Positions 1 through 8,908 are shown, counted from the first letter of the stretch. The stretch: 41,121 bases of DNA from Verrucomicrobiales bacterium (GCA_029213025.1 JARGOZ010000043.1:1-41121); one strand, 5' to 3'. The notes: generated by a model from the letters alone, not told the origin. Made by a program: numbers and translations.

Positions 1-18
1 CCGCCGCGGTCACTGAGG

Positions 19-561
19 CTATTCCATCGATTTTACGATACCTTTTATCGTGGCTTCGTTATGGAAAATCGGGCCGATCCCAAATTGAGTGGAAGTAGGT
101 GAAACACTGAAGTGCTGCCGCGTGTCCCAGGCTTCTTTGGGATGTGTTAAAGCTGTGTCTTTATCTGTGTAGTAAATGAGAACCCTGCTGTCGGTGAATC
201 CCGCCAACCACGCTTTGCGATCTGATTTACCAAACTCATAGATTGTCGCGCCGGATTCGTCATTCAGCGTCTGACTGTCGCTATCTGGTTCCGTTCTGAT
301 ATAGTAAACCGGACCGGAGTTTCCCACCCTCGTCGCAAAAGGCCCTGCGCCCTCCGGCACCGGGTTCAGAAGTTCCGCTATAGGAAGAGAAGCCCCGATC
401 TTCCGGTCGGAACCGTCGCCCCCGGTCTTGTCAACCGGTCCCGAATCAGCGCGGCATCCCTTCAGAAAAATAAACCCAATCAATAACAGCAGGAGAAACA
501 GCAAAATCGCGAGAATCAGGAAAACGGGCTTGCGGGAATTTTTCTGCTTTGTATCGGTCAT
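19..561 (-). CDS. Membrane-anchored protein of unknown function
   Basis: I do not recognise the family. The 180-residue product begins with about 11 polar, basic residues followed by one strongly hydrophobic helix (about residues 12-34, rich in Leu, Ile and Phe) and then an acidic Gly/Asp-rich linker. This suggests an N-in anchor with a globular domain of about 130 residues outside the inner membrane. A Cys-Arg pair directly follows the helix, but it is not a clear lipobox. The ATG at 561 is preferred over a GTG 24 bases upstream, because a GAGG purine run lies just before it and the basic N-terminus then precedes the helix. The gene diverges from the small gene at 666. No catalytic motif is visible. 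Confidence 0.6.
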   Translation of the reverse strand: MTDTKQKNSRKPVFLILAILLFLLLLLIGFIFLKGCRADSGPVDKTGGDGSDRKIGASLPIAELLNPVPEGAGPFATRVGNSGPVYYIRTEPDSDSQTLNDESGATIYEFGKSDRKAWLAGFTDSRVLIYYTDKDTALTHPKEAWDTRQHFSVSPTSTQFGIGPIFHNEATIKGIVKSME

Positions 562-665
562 AACCTCGGGCAGCCAAGGTAGCACAAATTTTTCCCGTGT
601 ATTTCACGAAAAATTCATCTCATCGCGTCAAACCTGCGTATCAGTTTTACCAGCGTTTTCGAGGT

Positions 666-908
666 ATGAGTTTTGTGGATAAAGTACAATCAAGTAGAGG
701 AAACCAGGTCTATCTGGTCCGGGGCAAAGATCGCGGCGAAGCGGCGTGGCACTACGTGCTGGTCGATAAAGTAAAAGAACCTGTATTTCGCCAGGCTGTC
801 AAAAACGGCACAGTGGACTGCTCCAAATTCGGGGAGATTATTGAATCAGGCTGGGGCGAGGAACCACCCGCGGGAATCAGGGAACGAATCGAAAAAAAGT
901 ACGGTTAA
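666..908 (+). CDS. Small conserved-looking protein of unknown function (80 aa)
   Basis: An 80-residue soluble protein with no signal peptide. It has a compact composition: an N-terminal strand-like segment (NQVYLVRGKDRG), an aromatic patch (AAWHYVLVDK), and a C-terminal part containing GEIIESGWGEEPP and a basic terminal helix. The composition looks like a real folded protein rather than a chance reading frame, and I recall similar short proteins of unknown role, but I cannot name the family. The frame continues upstream to a GTG at 597. The ATG at 666 is chosen because the conserved-looking sequence begins there, although its GAGG lies unusually close to the start. Its terminator or end abuts the convergent SMP-30-like gene. 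Confidence 0.5.
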   Translation: MSFVDKVQSSRGNQVYLVRGKDRGEAAWHYVLVDKVKEPVFRQAVKNGTVDCSKFGEIIESGWGEEPPAGIRERIEKKYG

Positions 909-923
909 GTCCCCGCATTCACT

Positions 924-1847
924 TTACGGCTTCGGCATCGCCTCGTTCTTCTCCGGCTTCGCGAAAAACAACGCGCCCCGGGTTTTCGTCTTCCTGCGGT
1001 AAACCGTGCCGCCGTTGGCGACATGAAGGTAGCTGTGATCCGGCCCGGCAAAACCTACACTGACCAGTCCGGATTCGGAATCCGGTGTTGCGATGACTCC
1101 GCCCATGCGTCCGGTCGGATCAAACATCTGCAGCCCCTCGGCGGTCGTGACGTAGTATCTACCGTGTATATCGGTCGCCATCCCGTCTCCTTTAGCGACC
1201 TCCGGATCTTTTACCGGCGTTCGCATTTCCATATAGTTCCCGGGATGAGCGAGAGAACCATCCTTTTCAATACGAAAAGCCCATACATACTTACCGCCGT
1301 GATCCGATACCGCGAGAGTCCCCTGGTCGCGGGACAAGGTGATTCCGTTCGGTTTTCCGACTACACCGGAACTGACCACTGACATTTTCCCTTTCGAATC
1401 AATGCGGCGAATTTCTTTAGTCGGAGTCATCGTGAAATACAGATCGCCACGGTGAGTAACCACAAGATCATTGGGGCGCACCTCATTGACCAGCTCAGTT
1501 TCTTTACCATTTTTGTCAAAGACAACGACCCGCTTTTCCCTCGCTACACAGGCATAGAGGCGGCCGTCACTCCCCCACTGCAGACCACTAATACCGGGAG
1601 CGTCTTTGATGAACTCAGAGACTTTACCCGAAAGATCCACCTTGTAGACCGCCGTGCCGCCTTTTACGTCGGAAAAGTAGAGATTACCATCCTGATCGGT
1701 GCACAATCCGTCGGTGAAATTAAAACCTTCAGCAACCGGCTCCCAGCCTTCGCCATCGATCAGGACCTGCGAGAGCGGCATGTCCTGAGAAAAAGCGTGA
1801 CTTAACAGGGTTAGGTGGAGGAGTAAACAGGGTACAATCGTCTTCAT
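924..1847 (-). CDS. Secreted SMP-30/gluconolactonase-like beta-propeller protein
   Basis: A 307-residue protein of the SMP-30/gluconolactonase/LRE-like family, six-bladed propellers that usually hydrolyse sugar lactones with a bound divalent metal. An N-terminal signal peptide (about residues 1-20, ending SHAFSQ) predicts export. Propeller-family segments are visible: DGLCTDQDGNLYFSD (about residues 46-60), the PNDLVV segment, and PNGITLSRDQGTLAVSDHG (about 165-185), whose Asn and Asp are typical metal ligands. The substrate cannot be deduced. It lies 14 bp downstream of the secreted esterase on the same strand and is probably co-transcribed. The hydrophobic core of its signal peptide is encoded by a copy of the dispersed 22-bp paired repeat (1801-1841), which is unusual. 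Confidence 0.85.
   Translation of the reverse strand: MKTIVPCLLLHLTLLSHAFSQDMPLSQVLIDGEGWEPVAEGFNFTDGLCTDQDGNLYFSDVKGGTAVYKVDLSGKVSEFIKDAPGISGLQWGSDGRLYACVAREKRVVVFDKNGKETELVNEVRPNDLVVTHRGDLYFTMTPTKEIRRIDSKGKMSVVSSGVVGKPNGITLSRDQGTLAVSDHGGKYVWAFRIEKDGSLAHPGNYMEMRTPVKDPEVAKGDGMATDIHGRYYVTTAEGLQMFDPTGRMGGVIATPDSESGLVSVGFAGPDHSYLHVANGGTVYRRKTKTRGALFFAKPEKNEAMPKP
1801..1841 (-). repeat. Paired 22-bp-spaced repeat, copy A (inside a signal-peptide sequence)
   Basis: Two direct copies of the motif ACAGGG (plus strand, 1805-1810 and 1827-1832) lie exactly 22 bp apart. Read on the minus strand they give TTGTACCCTGTTTAC and then ACCCTGTTAAGTC; the second shares 13 consecutive bases with the copy at 23976-24016. 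This is the most diverged of five copies, and it sits within codons 3-16 of the SMP-30-like gene. Confidence 0.6.
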
Positions 1848-1861
1848 ATATAGAGAAATGG

Positions 1862-2734
1862 TTAAGGATTCAGCTTCTGCCAGTCGCTCCAGATCCAGCG
1901 AAGCGTATCGGGAAATATCGACCCTCCGTGGCGACCACTGTGTTTTCCGGTGCCCATGACAAATTTGTAGTCGTAGCCGGAGTATTTTAGCGCCAGAGCC
2001 ATTTGCTGATTGGCCAGCGGCCAGTTGCCGTGAAGATTATCTAGATCATTCTCACCGTCCTGGAGGAACACTTTCAGTGGTTTGGGATCCGACTTTCGAA
2101 TCAAAGCCGGGTAAACGTGTCCGCCGCGAATATTGGTAAAACTACCGATATGGCTGACCACCTTGCGGAATTGATCCGGCCTTTCCCACGCCACGGTGAA
2201 GGCACATATACCACCGGAGCTGTTTCCACAGATCGCCCGGCAGACCGGGTTGTCTGTCAGTTTATAGCTTTTGCCAACTTCCGGCAGGATCTCTTCGAGC
2301 AGGAAACGGGCGTATTGATCACTGAGAGTATCATATTCAAAACTGCGGTTCTTGCGCGGTTGCTGCCCTTCATCAGCTGGAGGCACTACACCTGGGTTAA
2401 TAAAAATTCCGATGGTCACCGGGATGTCACCGGCATGAATGAGATTGTCCAAAACAGTCGGGGCCCGGAACGAACCCTTCTCTTTTACAAAGCCTGCCCC
2501 GTCCTGAAACACCATAACACAGGCGGGTTTTGAACCGTCGTATTGGGACGGCACATATACCCAGTAGTCGCGCTCCGTCCCGGGGAAAATATCACTCAGC
2601 CATTTGTGTTGAGAGACTTTCCCCTTCGGAACGCCCTCTTTGGGCATTGCATCGGGTCCCGGAGCGTAGTCTTTGTCCTCGGCGCCCAGAGCGCCGACGA
2701 GGAGAAACGAAATGAGTAAAACGCGAAGCTTCAT
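1862..2734 (-). CDS. Secreted esterase, alpha/beta-hydrolase (esterase D/enterochelin esterase-like family)
   Basis: A 290-residue secreted alpha/beta-hydrolase of the putative esterase family (PF00756, which includes esterase D, Fes and feruloyl esterases). A signal peptide (MKLRVLLISFLLVGALGAE) is followed by RDYWVYVPSQYDGSKPACVMVFQDG, the usual first strands of this family. The nucleophile elbow is GNSSGG (Ser in a G-x-S-x-G context). DGENDLDN supplies a likely acid residue and GKHSGRHGG the catalytic His. The frame is open 46 codons further upstream, but only the ATG at 2734 gives a proper signal peptide. Neighbours on both sides on this strand are also secreted, so a polymer-degradation or scavenging group is plausible. 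The substrate is not predictable. Confidence 0.85.
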   Translation of the reverse strand: MKLRVLLISFLLVGALGAEDKDYAPGPDAMPKEGVPKGKVSQHKWLSDIFPGTERDYWVYVPSQYDGSKPACVMVFQDGAGFVKEKGSFRAPTVLDNLIHAGDIPVTIGIFINPGVVPPADEGQQPRKNRSFEYDTLSDQYARFLLEEILPEVGKSYKLTDNPVCRAICGNSSGGICAFTVAWERPDQFRKVVSHIGSFTNIRGGHVYPALIRKSDPKPLKVFLQDGENDLDNLHGNWPLANQQMALALKYSGYDYKFVMGTGKHSGRHGGSIFPDTLRWIWSDWQKLNP

Positions 2735-2804
2735 GATAAAAAGCGACCCTGGTGGAAACCGGGCAGCTTGGCAATCGAACACTCTCGCGGAATCGCGCCG
2801 GAAT

Positions 2805-3476
2805 TTACAATCCTTCCCAGACCTTGATATGGTCAATCTGACAACTACCGAAATCGACACCTTTAAAATCAATTTGCGAGTGCCCGGTCATGTCGATTTC
2901 TGGGCTTTTAAAGATGTGTTTTTTATCGTCGATTTTCAGTAGAATTGTTCCCTTCTTCAACTCGATAGTGACATCCACCCATTGGTTGAGCGGGAGAAAC
3001 TGTTCCTCCACTTCTATTATTTCGACATTTTTCTTAATCTTTAAAGTCGTCTTATCCCCGGCAAACAGGAGAGTATGGATGTGGTGCCCGAGATCGAGCA
3101 GGGGAAATCTCGGATGATAATCTTTGGCGTCGTATCTCATCCGCATCGAACAGACGAAATTCTCCGGCACTTGCTTCAGCCAGATCACAGGCTTAAATCC
3201 GGCATGCGCCCTGTCTCCCTTCGCGATCATTTTCTCCTGAAATTCTTTCGACGACTGGCTACCGGTAAGAACGCCGGCCGCAATTTCCCAGGTGCTGTGC
3301 TGACGAACTTCCCAAAAATCGGTATTCAGTTCGCCGTCAAAGGAGTCCTCGTAGACAAGTTTAACCTTCTCAAACAACTCGGGCTGATAGTCAGCCCCCT
3401 CAGCCATTGAGACGAACCCAATCAACATTGGGCAAAGGAGTATAGAAATCGCGAATGATTTGAAGCGTGTTTTCAT
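2805..3476 (-). CDS. Secreted concanavalin-like (DUF1080-type) domain protein
   Basis: A 223-residue exported protein. The signal peptide covers about residues 1-27 (MKTRFKSF, then a hydrophobic run ending in MAEGA). The body has the jelly-roll style of the concanavalin A-like/3-keto-disaccharide hydrolase (DUF1080) group: VYEDSFDGELNTDFWEVRQHSTWEIAAGVLTG at the front, alternating strands, NQWVDVTIELKKGTILLKIDDK in the middle and QIDHIKVWEGL at the end. Such domains bind or cleave glycans, or act as accessory domains; I see no convincing catalytic residues. It is followed on the same strand by the esterase 70 bp downstream. The ATG at 3476 is used because the 92-codon extension upstream shows no coding character and would hide the signal peptide. 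Confidence 0.75.
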   Translation of the reverse strand: MKTRFKSFAISILLCPMLIGFVSMAEGADYQPELFEKVKLVYEDSFDGELNTDFWEVRQHSTWEIAAGVLTGSQSSKEFQEKMIAKGDRAHAGFKPVIWLKQVPENFVCSMRMRYDAKDYHPRFPLLDLGHHIHTLLFAGDKTTLKIKKNVEIIEVEEQFLPLNQWVDVTIELKKGTILLKIDDKKHIFKSPEIDMTGHSQIDFKGVDFGSCQIDHIKVWEGL

Positions 3477-3608
3477 GAGTTTATTGATTCGCCTACGAGT
3501 ACATGTTGGGCAGAGCTTCATCAAGAATTCTTCAGGCATGTATCTCACTCTTTTGAGAATCCGGGATTGTAGCGTTTTCGCAATCTGCTTTATTCCCGAA
3601 ACGCAATC

Positions 3609-4439
3609 ATGCCAGAACTGCCCGAAGTCGAAACCACCCTGCGGGGTGTCGAACCCTGGATCACCGGGAAAAAAATCACTGATGTGGTCATCCGCCAACG
3701 CTCTCTGCGCTGGCCGGTACCGCCTGAAATCAGCGATAGTTTGGTTGGTCAAAAAATCAGCAGTGCCCGACGACGCGGGAAATACCTGCTTTTCTTGCTA
3801 AGTGGTGGCGGTACGTTGCTGGTTCATCTTGGCATGTCGGGCAGCCTGCGCATCGTCAATCGCGGAGAGGACGACTGGCGCAAGCATGACCATATCGGGG
3901 TGGGTCTGTCTTCCGGTAAAGAACTGCGATTTCACGATCCCCGGCGGTTCGGTTGCTGGTTGTATTGCCCGGCGGGAGATGTTCCGGAAGAATGCCACGA
4001 ATTGCTGAAAAAGCTCGGCCCGGAACCACTGAGCGATGATTTTGATGAAACCTACCTGTGGAAAAGTACGCGAAATCGAAAAGTAGCCATCAAACAATTC
4101 ATCATGAACGCCAACGTGGTGGTCGGAGTTGGCAATATCTATGCCTGCGAAGCGTTGTTCCTCGCCGGCATATCGCCCCGCAAAGCAGCCGGTCGCGTAA
4201 CACGAAAAAAACTCGACCTTCTGGTCCGATCGATCAAAGAGGTGCTCGGCGAAGCGATCCAAATGGGTGGCACCACCCTGCGCGATTTTCTCAACGCCGA
4301 GGGCGAGGCCGGCTATTTCAAACAGGAGCTGCGCGTTTACGATCGCGAAGGGCAACCCTGCCGGGAGTGCGGAAGTGAAATCAAACGGATCGTGCAATCA
4401 AACCGCTCCACCTTCTACTGCCCGAAGTGTCAAAAATAA
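3609..4439 (+). CDS. mutM: Formamidopyrimidine-DNA glycosylase (Fpg/MutM)
   Basis: A base-excision repair enzyme that removes 8-oxoguanine and FaPy lesions and nicks the abasic site. The N-terminus MPELPEVE provides the catalytic Pro2 and Glu3, exposed after Met removal, which fixes the ATG at 3609. RRRGKYL carries the conserved Lys near residue 58, and LLVHLGMSGSL is the family signature. The helix-two-turn-helix segment contains NANVVVGVGNIYACEALF. The C-terminal zinc finger is complete (C-x2-C ... C-x2-C in the last 25 residues). Length (276 aa) is normal. It diverges from the concanavalin-like gene and is convergent with uvrB, giving a small DNA-repair neighbourhood. Confidence 0.97.
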   Translation: MPELPEVETTLRGVEPWITGKKITDVVIRQRSLRWPVPPEISDSLVGQKISSARRRGKYLLFLLSGGGTLLVHLGMSGSLRIVNRGEDDWRKHDHIGVGLSSGKELRFHDPRRFGCWLYCPAGDVPEECHELLKKLGPEPLSDDFDETYLWKSTRNRKVAIKQFIMNANVVVGVGNIYACEALFLAGISPRKAAGRVTRKKLDLLVRSIKEVLGEAIQMGGTTLRDFLNAEGEAGYFKQELRVYDREGQPCRECGSEIKRIVQSNRSTFYCPKCQK

Positions 4440-4475
4440 ACAGGAACGGATGTTTGAATTTCGATTGGAGAACTA

Positions 4476-6629
4476 TCAATACTTCACTTTTTTCCTGCCT
4501 TTTCCGGAACCGGGCGTTTTGAGTTGTGGCTGACCCACTTTTTTCCGGAGTGAGTTGATTTGATCGCGAATAAGAGCGGCGCGTTCGAATTCAAGTTTGC
4601 CGGCCGCCTCCTGCATCTCTTCTTCAAGTTCTTTCAATACGGCGAGATCATCGAGATCACCTTCGCCTACCATGGAGCTTTCCACTTCTTTACCGGCTAC
4701 ATACATTCGCAGACTGTTCTGATCACCGCGCTTCGTGCTTTTCGGAGTGATCCCGTGTTTCTCGTTGTACTCCTGTTGTTTGGCCCGCCGGTATTCGGTT
4801 ATGTTAATCAGAGACTCAATCGATTTGGTGATCTTGTCGCAGAAAAGTACTACTTCTCCATTTATGTGACGGGCCGCCCGACCCGCCGTCTGAATCAAGC
4901 TGGTTTCGCTGCGGAGATATCCTTCTTTGTCGGCATCAAGTATACATACCAAACTGACCTCAGGGAGATCGAGACCTTCCCGGAGCAGGTTTATCCCTAC
5001 CAGAATATCAAATTCAGCCGCACGCAGACCGCGCAGGATTTCCACCCGCTCGATGGCATCGACATCGGCGTGTATATACCGCACTTTCAATCCGACTTTT
5101 CGCAGGTAATCGGTCAAGTCTTCAGCCGTTCGTTTTGTCAGGGTAGTCACGAGAACCCTTTCATGAATCTCAACCCGCTGACGACATAATTCTATCGTTT
5201 CATCGATCTGCCCCTTCAGCGGTTTCATTGTGATAACCGGGTCCAGCAGGCCGGTTGGGCGAATTATTTGCTCTACTATCAGATCGGTTCCCTTTTTACC
5301 CGGATCAAATTTCTCTACCGGTTGATCAGAACCGGAAATTCTGGGAAGACGTTCCGGAGTAGTTTCCGGGTCACCGATTTTTTTCCTTACATGAGGAATG
5401 AAGTCAGTAATACCTGCCACTGAGTTTTTAATTTCAAAGGCGGCCGGGGTCGCACTGACATAAATTCGCTGATCAGTATCCGCCATGAATTCGGGAAACT
5501 TGAGAGGCCGGTTGTCAAGCGCGCTGGGAAGCCGGAAGCCAAAATCAACAAGCGTGGTTTTGCGCGAGTGGTCGCCCTCGTACATTCCCCCCACCTGGGG
5601 AACTGTCGCGTGTGATTCATCCATCACCACGAGATGTTTATCAGGGAAGAAATCGAGAAGTGTTCCCGGTTTCGTTCCCGGCTCCCGCTGAGTTAAGTGC
5701 CGTGAATAGTTTTCGATACCCTGACAAAAACCCATTTCCTTCATCATTTCCAGATCGTACTCGGTCCGCTGTTTGATCCGCTGGGCTTCGAGGTATTTTT
5801 CCTCCCGTTCAAATTTATCGACCTGCTCCTTCATTTCAGCCCGGATCAGCTTGATTGCTTTGGCCATTTTGTCGGCGGGAGTGACAAACTGTTTAGCCGG
5901 ATAGAAAGTAAATCGCTCCAACTGCATCCGGGCGTTTCCGGTCAGGGGATCAATGGTAGAGATTCTGTCGATTTCATCGCCGAAAAACTCGACGCGAATC
6001 GCCTCGTTATCGAGATAGGCCGGATAGATTTCGACTACATCACCCCGTGCCCGAAAATGCCCCCTCGAAAAAGCAATGTCATTTCGCTCATATAGAATCC
6101 CCACCATTTCGCGAAGGAACTCATCGCGATCTTTTTCCATCCCGGTATGCACCGGAATCATCATGCCTTCATAGTCATCCGGCGATCCCAATCCGTAAAT
6201 ACAGGACACACTGGCGACGACAATAACATCATCGCGAGTCAACAGAGAACTCATCGCAGAGAGACGATGGCGCTCGATCTCCTCATTAATGGATGAGTCT
6301 TTTTCAATATAGGTATCCGTGCGCGGAATGTAAGCCTCCGGCTGATAGTAATCGAAGTAGGACACGAAATATTCAACGGCGTTGTCGGGAAAAAACGCCT
6401 TAAATTCGCTGTAAAGCTGAGCGGCGAGAGTTTTGTTGTGCGACATAACCAAAGTAGGCATTCCGACATTGGCGATCACATTCGCAATGGTAAAAGTCTT
6501 TCCCGACCCAGTCACTCCGAGCAGGGTCTGATGTTTGTTCCCGGCAAGAATGGACTTGGTGAGCTTGGCAATCGCCTGAGCCTGGTCTCCCTGAGGAGCG
6601 AAAGGTGATTTGAGCTGAAAATCCGGCAT
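4476..6629 (-). CDS. uvrB: Excinuclease ABC subunit B (UvrB)
   Basis: The helicase-like subunit of UvrABC nucleotide excision repair, which verifies damage handed over by UvrA and recruits UvrC. Walker A GVTGSGKT lies at residues 38-45. The beta-hairpin that clamps DNA is seen as YFVSYFDYYQPEAYIP (about 90-105). The DESH Walker B box, ISGSDQ-type middle region, INLLREGLDLPEVSLV (motif V) and QTAGRAARH (motif VI) are all present. The C-terminal UVR domain (LEEEMQEAAGKLEFERAALIRDQI) contacts UvrC. At 717 residues it is slightly longer than E. coli UvrB, mainly through its C-terminal basic tail. No SOS box could be recognised upstream of the ATG at 6629. Confidence 0.97.
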   Translation of the reverse strand: MPDFQLKSPFAPQGDQAQAIAKLTKSILAGNKHQTLLGVTGSGKTFTIANVIANVGMPTLVMSHNKTLAAQLYSEFKAFFPDNAVEYFVSYFDYYQPEAYIPRTDTYIEKDSSINEEIERHRLSAMSSLLTRDDVIVVASVSCIYGLGSPDDYEGMMIPVHTGMEKDRDEFLREMVGILYERNDIAFSRGHFRARGDVVEIYPAYLDNEAIRVEFFGDEIDRISTIDPLTGNARMQLERFTFYPAKQFVTPADKMAKAIKLIRAEMKEQVDKFEREEKYLEAQRIKQRTEYDLEMMKEMGFCQGIENYSRHLTQREPGTKPGTLLDFFPDKHLVVMDESHATVPQVGGMYEGDHSRKTTLVDFGFRLPSALDNRPLKFPEFMADTDQRIYVSATPAAFEIKNSVAGITDFIPHVRKKIGDPETTPERLPRISGSDQPVEKFDPGKKGTDLIVEQIIRPTGLLDPVITMKPLKGQIDETIELCRQRVEIHERVLVTTLTKRTAEDLTDYLRKVGLKVRYIHADVDAIERVEILRGLRAAEFDILVGINLLREGLDLPEVSLVCILDADKEGYLRSETSLIQTAGRAARHINGEVVLFCDKITKSIESLINITEYRRAKQQEYNEKHGITPKSTKRGDQNSLRMYVAGKEVESSMVGEGDLDDLAVLKELEEEMQEAAGKLEFERAALIRDQINSLRKKVGQPQLKTPGSGKGRKKVKY

Positions 6630-6810
6630 ATCGGCAACAGCATGGACTCAATAAGGGCTGATCGCAAGATCGCAACATTATCGGACCAGCAGTCTTTCCA
6701 AGTCGTGTTTTTGCTTGCGACAACCGTTCAAACAGCCCCGTCCACGGATCCCCGAAACATTCCCCCCGGCTTGAATACCAGTGGTCCGTCGCCGCGCAGT
6801 ACTGGAGGAG

Positions 6811-7662
6811 TTACTGAGGTAACACTTCCAGAGTCGCAGTAAGAGATACGGAGCGGCGATAAGGAATTCCGTCCAGACTTTCTCCCCCGGCGGAACGGTC
6901 ACTACCACCCTCTGAGCGCGGAGGACGGGGCGGGCTGATATTCATCCAGTAGGCACCTGCTGCCGGCCAAACATAACTGAATCGACCGTCCCTGCCGGTT
7001 TTGAATACAGTTTCCCCCGCATCATTCCTGTAGCGATCACCACCCTTTACAATTCTCACTTCGAGACCTTCGGCGGGAACCCCGTAACGATGGACAATGA
7101 AATTGGATGTCTCTGCTTCATACAGATCGTTCGGATGGGTTTCCTCGAATATGATTTCAATGCATTCGCCTTTTGGTTCTAGAACTTTCGTAGAAGGAGC
7201 ACCGAGAGTCACGTAGGAAACCACCGGCGAATGACTGAACGATAATCTCAGGTCCTTTTTTTCTTTCAGCCCCTGACTTATGAATTCCACCTCTGTGCCG
7301 GCCCATCTGCGCCGCTCTTCACCTTCCATCCAAAAAGCCCGAAAACCTTTGTGCCCGGATGAAACCAGATAGGTGCCTTGTTTCGTCAATTCCACATCAA
7401 AAACTGTTCGGATTTCCCCTTCGATGCCGTTGTGAATCTCCACCGTCTCACCGTCCGGACCGGTTACAGTGACACTATCCAGAGCAGGAGCGGAGTGATT
7501 GGCAAAAAAAATGTTATTCGAGCGAACCGAATCAAATGTAACCCAGGCAGAATCACCGGAAAGCACAGTGCTTGATGGCAGCAACCATTGACGGTGCGCA
7601 TACGACAAAGGAGCCATGAGCGCTATCAACAATGCGCAGGATATCAGTACTTTTTTATTCAT
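6811..7662 (-). CDS. DUF4198-type periplasmic protein, probable metal-uptake accessory
   Basis: A 283-residue exported protein (signal peptide MNKKVLISCALLIALMAPLSYA, then HRQWLLPS). The opening H-x-x-W-L-P-S, the early LSGDSAWVTFDS strand, and the central YGVPAEGLEVRIVKGG segment with its Ig-like carboxypeptidase-regulatory style are typical of the DUF4198/NikM-like family. That family is linked by context, not biochemistry, to transition-metal uptake. It is the last gene of an operon: PepSY-type membrane protein, DUF2271 protein, then this gene 8 bp after the DUF2271 stop. The Pro/Arg/Ser-rich stretch near residue 245 looks like an inserted loop. The metal involved cannot be told from the sequence. 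Confidence 0.8.
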   Translation of the reverse strand: MNKKVLISCALLIALMAPLSYAHRQWLLPSSTVLSGDSAWVTFDSVRSNNIFFANHSAPALDSVTVTGPDGETVEIHNGIEGEIRTVFDVELTKQGTYLVSSGHKGFRAFWMEGEERRRWAGTEVEFISQGLKEKKDLRLSFSHSPVVSYVTLGAPSTKVLEPKGECIEIIFEETHPNDLYEAETSNFIVHRYGVPAEGLEVRIVKGGDRYRNDAGETVFKTGRDGRFSYVWPAAGAYWMNISPPRPPRSEGGSDRSAGGESLDGIPYRRSVSLTATLEVLPQ

Positions 7663-7670
7663 ATAGATTT

Positions 7671-8189
7671 CTATGTCGATTTTTTAACTGTTAGTGAAAT
7701 ACTACCCAACTCGGACTTTCCGCCTGCCTGTATCTCAACAGGCTCCTTCCCGTCCCAGATAAAGGGGAACTTGACTACCTCACGGCCGCCAACTTCTCGG
7801 GCGGCTTCGACCATAAGGGTGTAGTTGCCTTCCGTGAGGGCGGGAAGTTCGACATCGGTTTTCTCTACTTCATGAACCCCCACAGGCCGGGTAGGTGCTG
7901 AAACCGCGTCCAGTGGCAAAGAAACGCTGCGCCCGGATTTCCGCCACCATTGGCGAAGATCTTTGAGCCACTCTTCTCCCCGGTTGTCTTTCATCTCCAC
8001 GTCATACAGAACGGTGAGATTAAGAACGACATTGCCAGTCGGATCCTGTATCCACAGAGCAACATACGGACGATGATATTCACTGGTTTGAATCTGCGGA
8101 ATTTCATAGGATACCCTGATATCCACAGGATCGGCTGACAGGTTAAAACTCAGAAACAGAGGCAGCAGGAAGAGCAACTTTTTATACAT
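7671..8189 (-). CDS. DUF2271 domain periplasmic protein
   Basis: A 172-residue exported protein. The signal peptide is MYKKLLFLLPLFLSFNLSA. The mature part has the DUF2271 pattern: RPYVALWIQDPTGNVVLNLTVLYD near the start, WLKDLRQWWRKSGR in the centre, DAVSAPTRPVG, and a C-terminal NYTLMVEAAREVGGREVVKFPF strand. DUF2271 proteins recur between PepSY membrane proteins and DUF4198 proteins, and the same order is found here, so an accessory role in metal (often iron) acquisition or reduction is inferred. The ATG at 8189 is chosen over an 82-codon upstream extension because the signal peptide then sits at the N-terminus. It starts 13 bp after the PepSY gene. Confidence 0.82.
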   Translation of the reverse strand: MYKKLLFLLPLFLSFNLSADPVDIRVSYEIPQIQTSEYHRPYVALWIQDPTGNVVLNLTVLYDVEMKDNRGEEWLKDLRQWWRKSGRSVSLPLDAVSAPTRPVGVHEVEKTDVELPALTEGNYTLMVEAAREVGGREVVKFPFIWDGKEPVEIQAGGKSELGSISLTVKKST

Positions 8190-8202
8190 AGTTCGATTGG
8201 GC

Positions 8203-8877
8203 TTAATGAAGAAAAAACAGGATGATGATGATCGGCAAAAGTATACCTGTAGCGATGAGCGGCCATGTGGAAGGACGTCTCCTCGCGTGAACATACAGAA
8301 GGCCCAGCCCGGTAAGCGAAAAGACAAAACAGGCTCCGGAAAAAATATCCATAAACCATCGCCATACCGGTCCTGTATCCCGGCCTTTGTGTAGATCGTT
8401 GAGAAATGAAATTGTCCCGCGATCTGTAACTTCATAGGTCATTTCGCCGCTTTGCCGATCAATAGCGAGCCATCCGTCACCGCCCGGCCGGGGAAGACTG
8501 AGGTAGATCTCCGCATCACTCCACTCAGCCTGCCGCCTCGCTATGGAGTCGCCGGTTTCTTTCTCCAGCCACGCGGCCAGAGGGCGCCCGACGGGTGCTT
8601 TGAAATCGCCCTCTTTTCCTTCCGGAGAAGTAAGATGAATGTGCAAATCCTCAGGCAGCGTTGTTATTCTTTCTTTTACCTGCGGCGACGCTTTAAATTT
8701 CCCGGGATTGTTGAGGGTGATCCCGGTGAAAGCAAACAGCAGCATACCCGCGAGACAAATCGCGCTGCTGACCCAGTGCCAGAGGATCACCTGCTTCGTT
8801 AAAACCGGTTTCCACTTCTTCTTAACCCGCCGGCTCCCGGACTGATCAGTTTTTTTCTCACAGACAGTTTGCTCCAT
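8203..8877 (-). CDS. PepSY-associated TM (PepSY_TM-like) inner-membrane protein
   Basis: A 224-residue protein with a basic cytoplasmic N-terminus and a first membrane helix at about residues 33-55 (WHWVSSAICLAGMLLFAFTGITL). A periplasmic domain of about 110 residues follows, then a C-terminal hairpin of two helices (about 172-195 and 205-223). The sequence FTGITLNNP after the first helix and NDLHKGRDTGPVWRWFMD before the second match the PepSY_TM family, where conserved His residues are proposed to bind haem or metal. It is the first gene of the PepSY-DUF2271-DUF4198 operon. A Fur-like palindrome lies 32-46 bp upstream of its ATG, which fits iron regulation. No TonB receptor is nearby. Confidence 0.85.
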   Translation of the reverse strand: MEQTVCEKKTDQSGSRRVKKKWKPVLTKQVILWHWVSSAICLAGMLLFAFTGITLNNPGKFKASPQVKERITTLPEDLHIHLTSPEGKEGDFKAPVGRPLAAWLEKETGDSIARRQAEWSDAEIYLSLPRPGGDGWLAIDRQSGEMTYEVTDRGTISFLNDLHKGRDTGPVWRWFMDIFSGACFVFSLTGLGLLYVHARRRPSTWPLIATGILLPIIIILFFLH

Positions 8878-8908
8878 CCAAAGTAACTTTCACGCTCTAT
8901 GTTGATTT

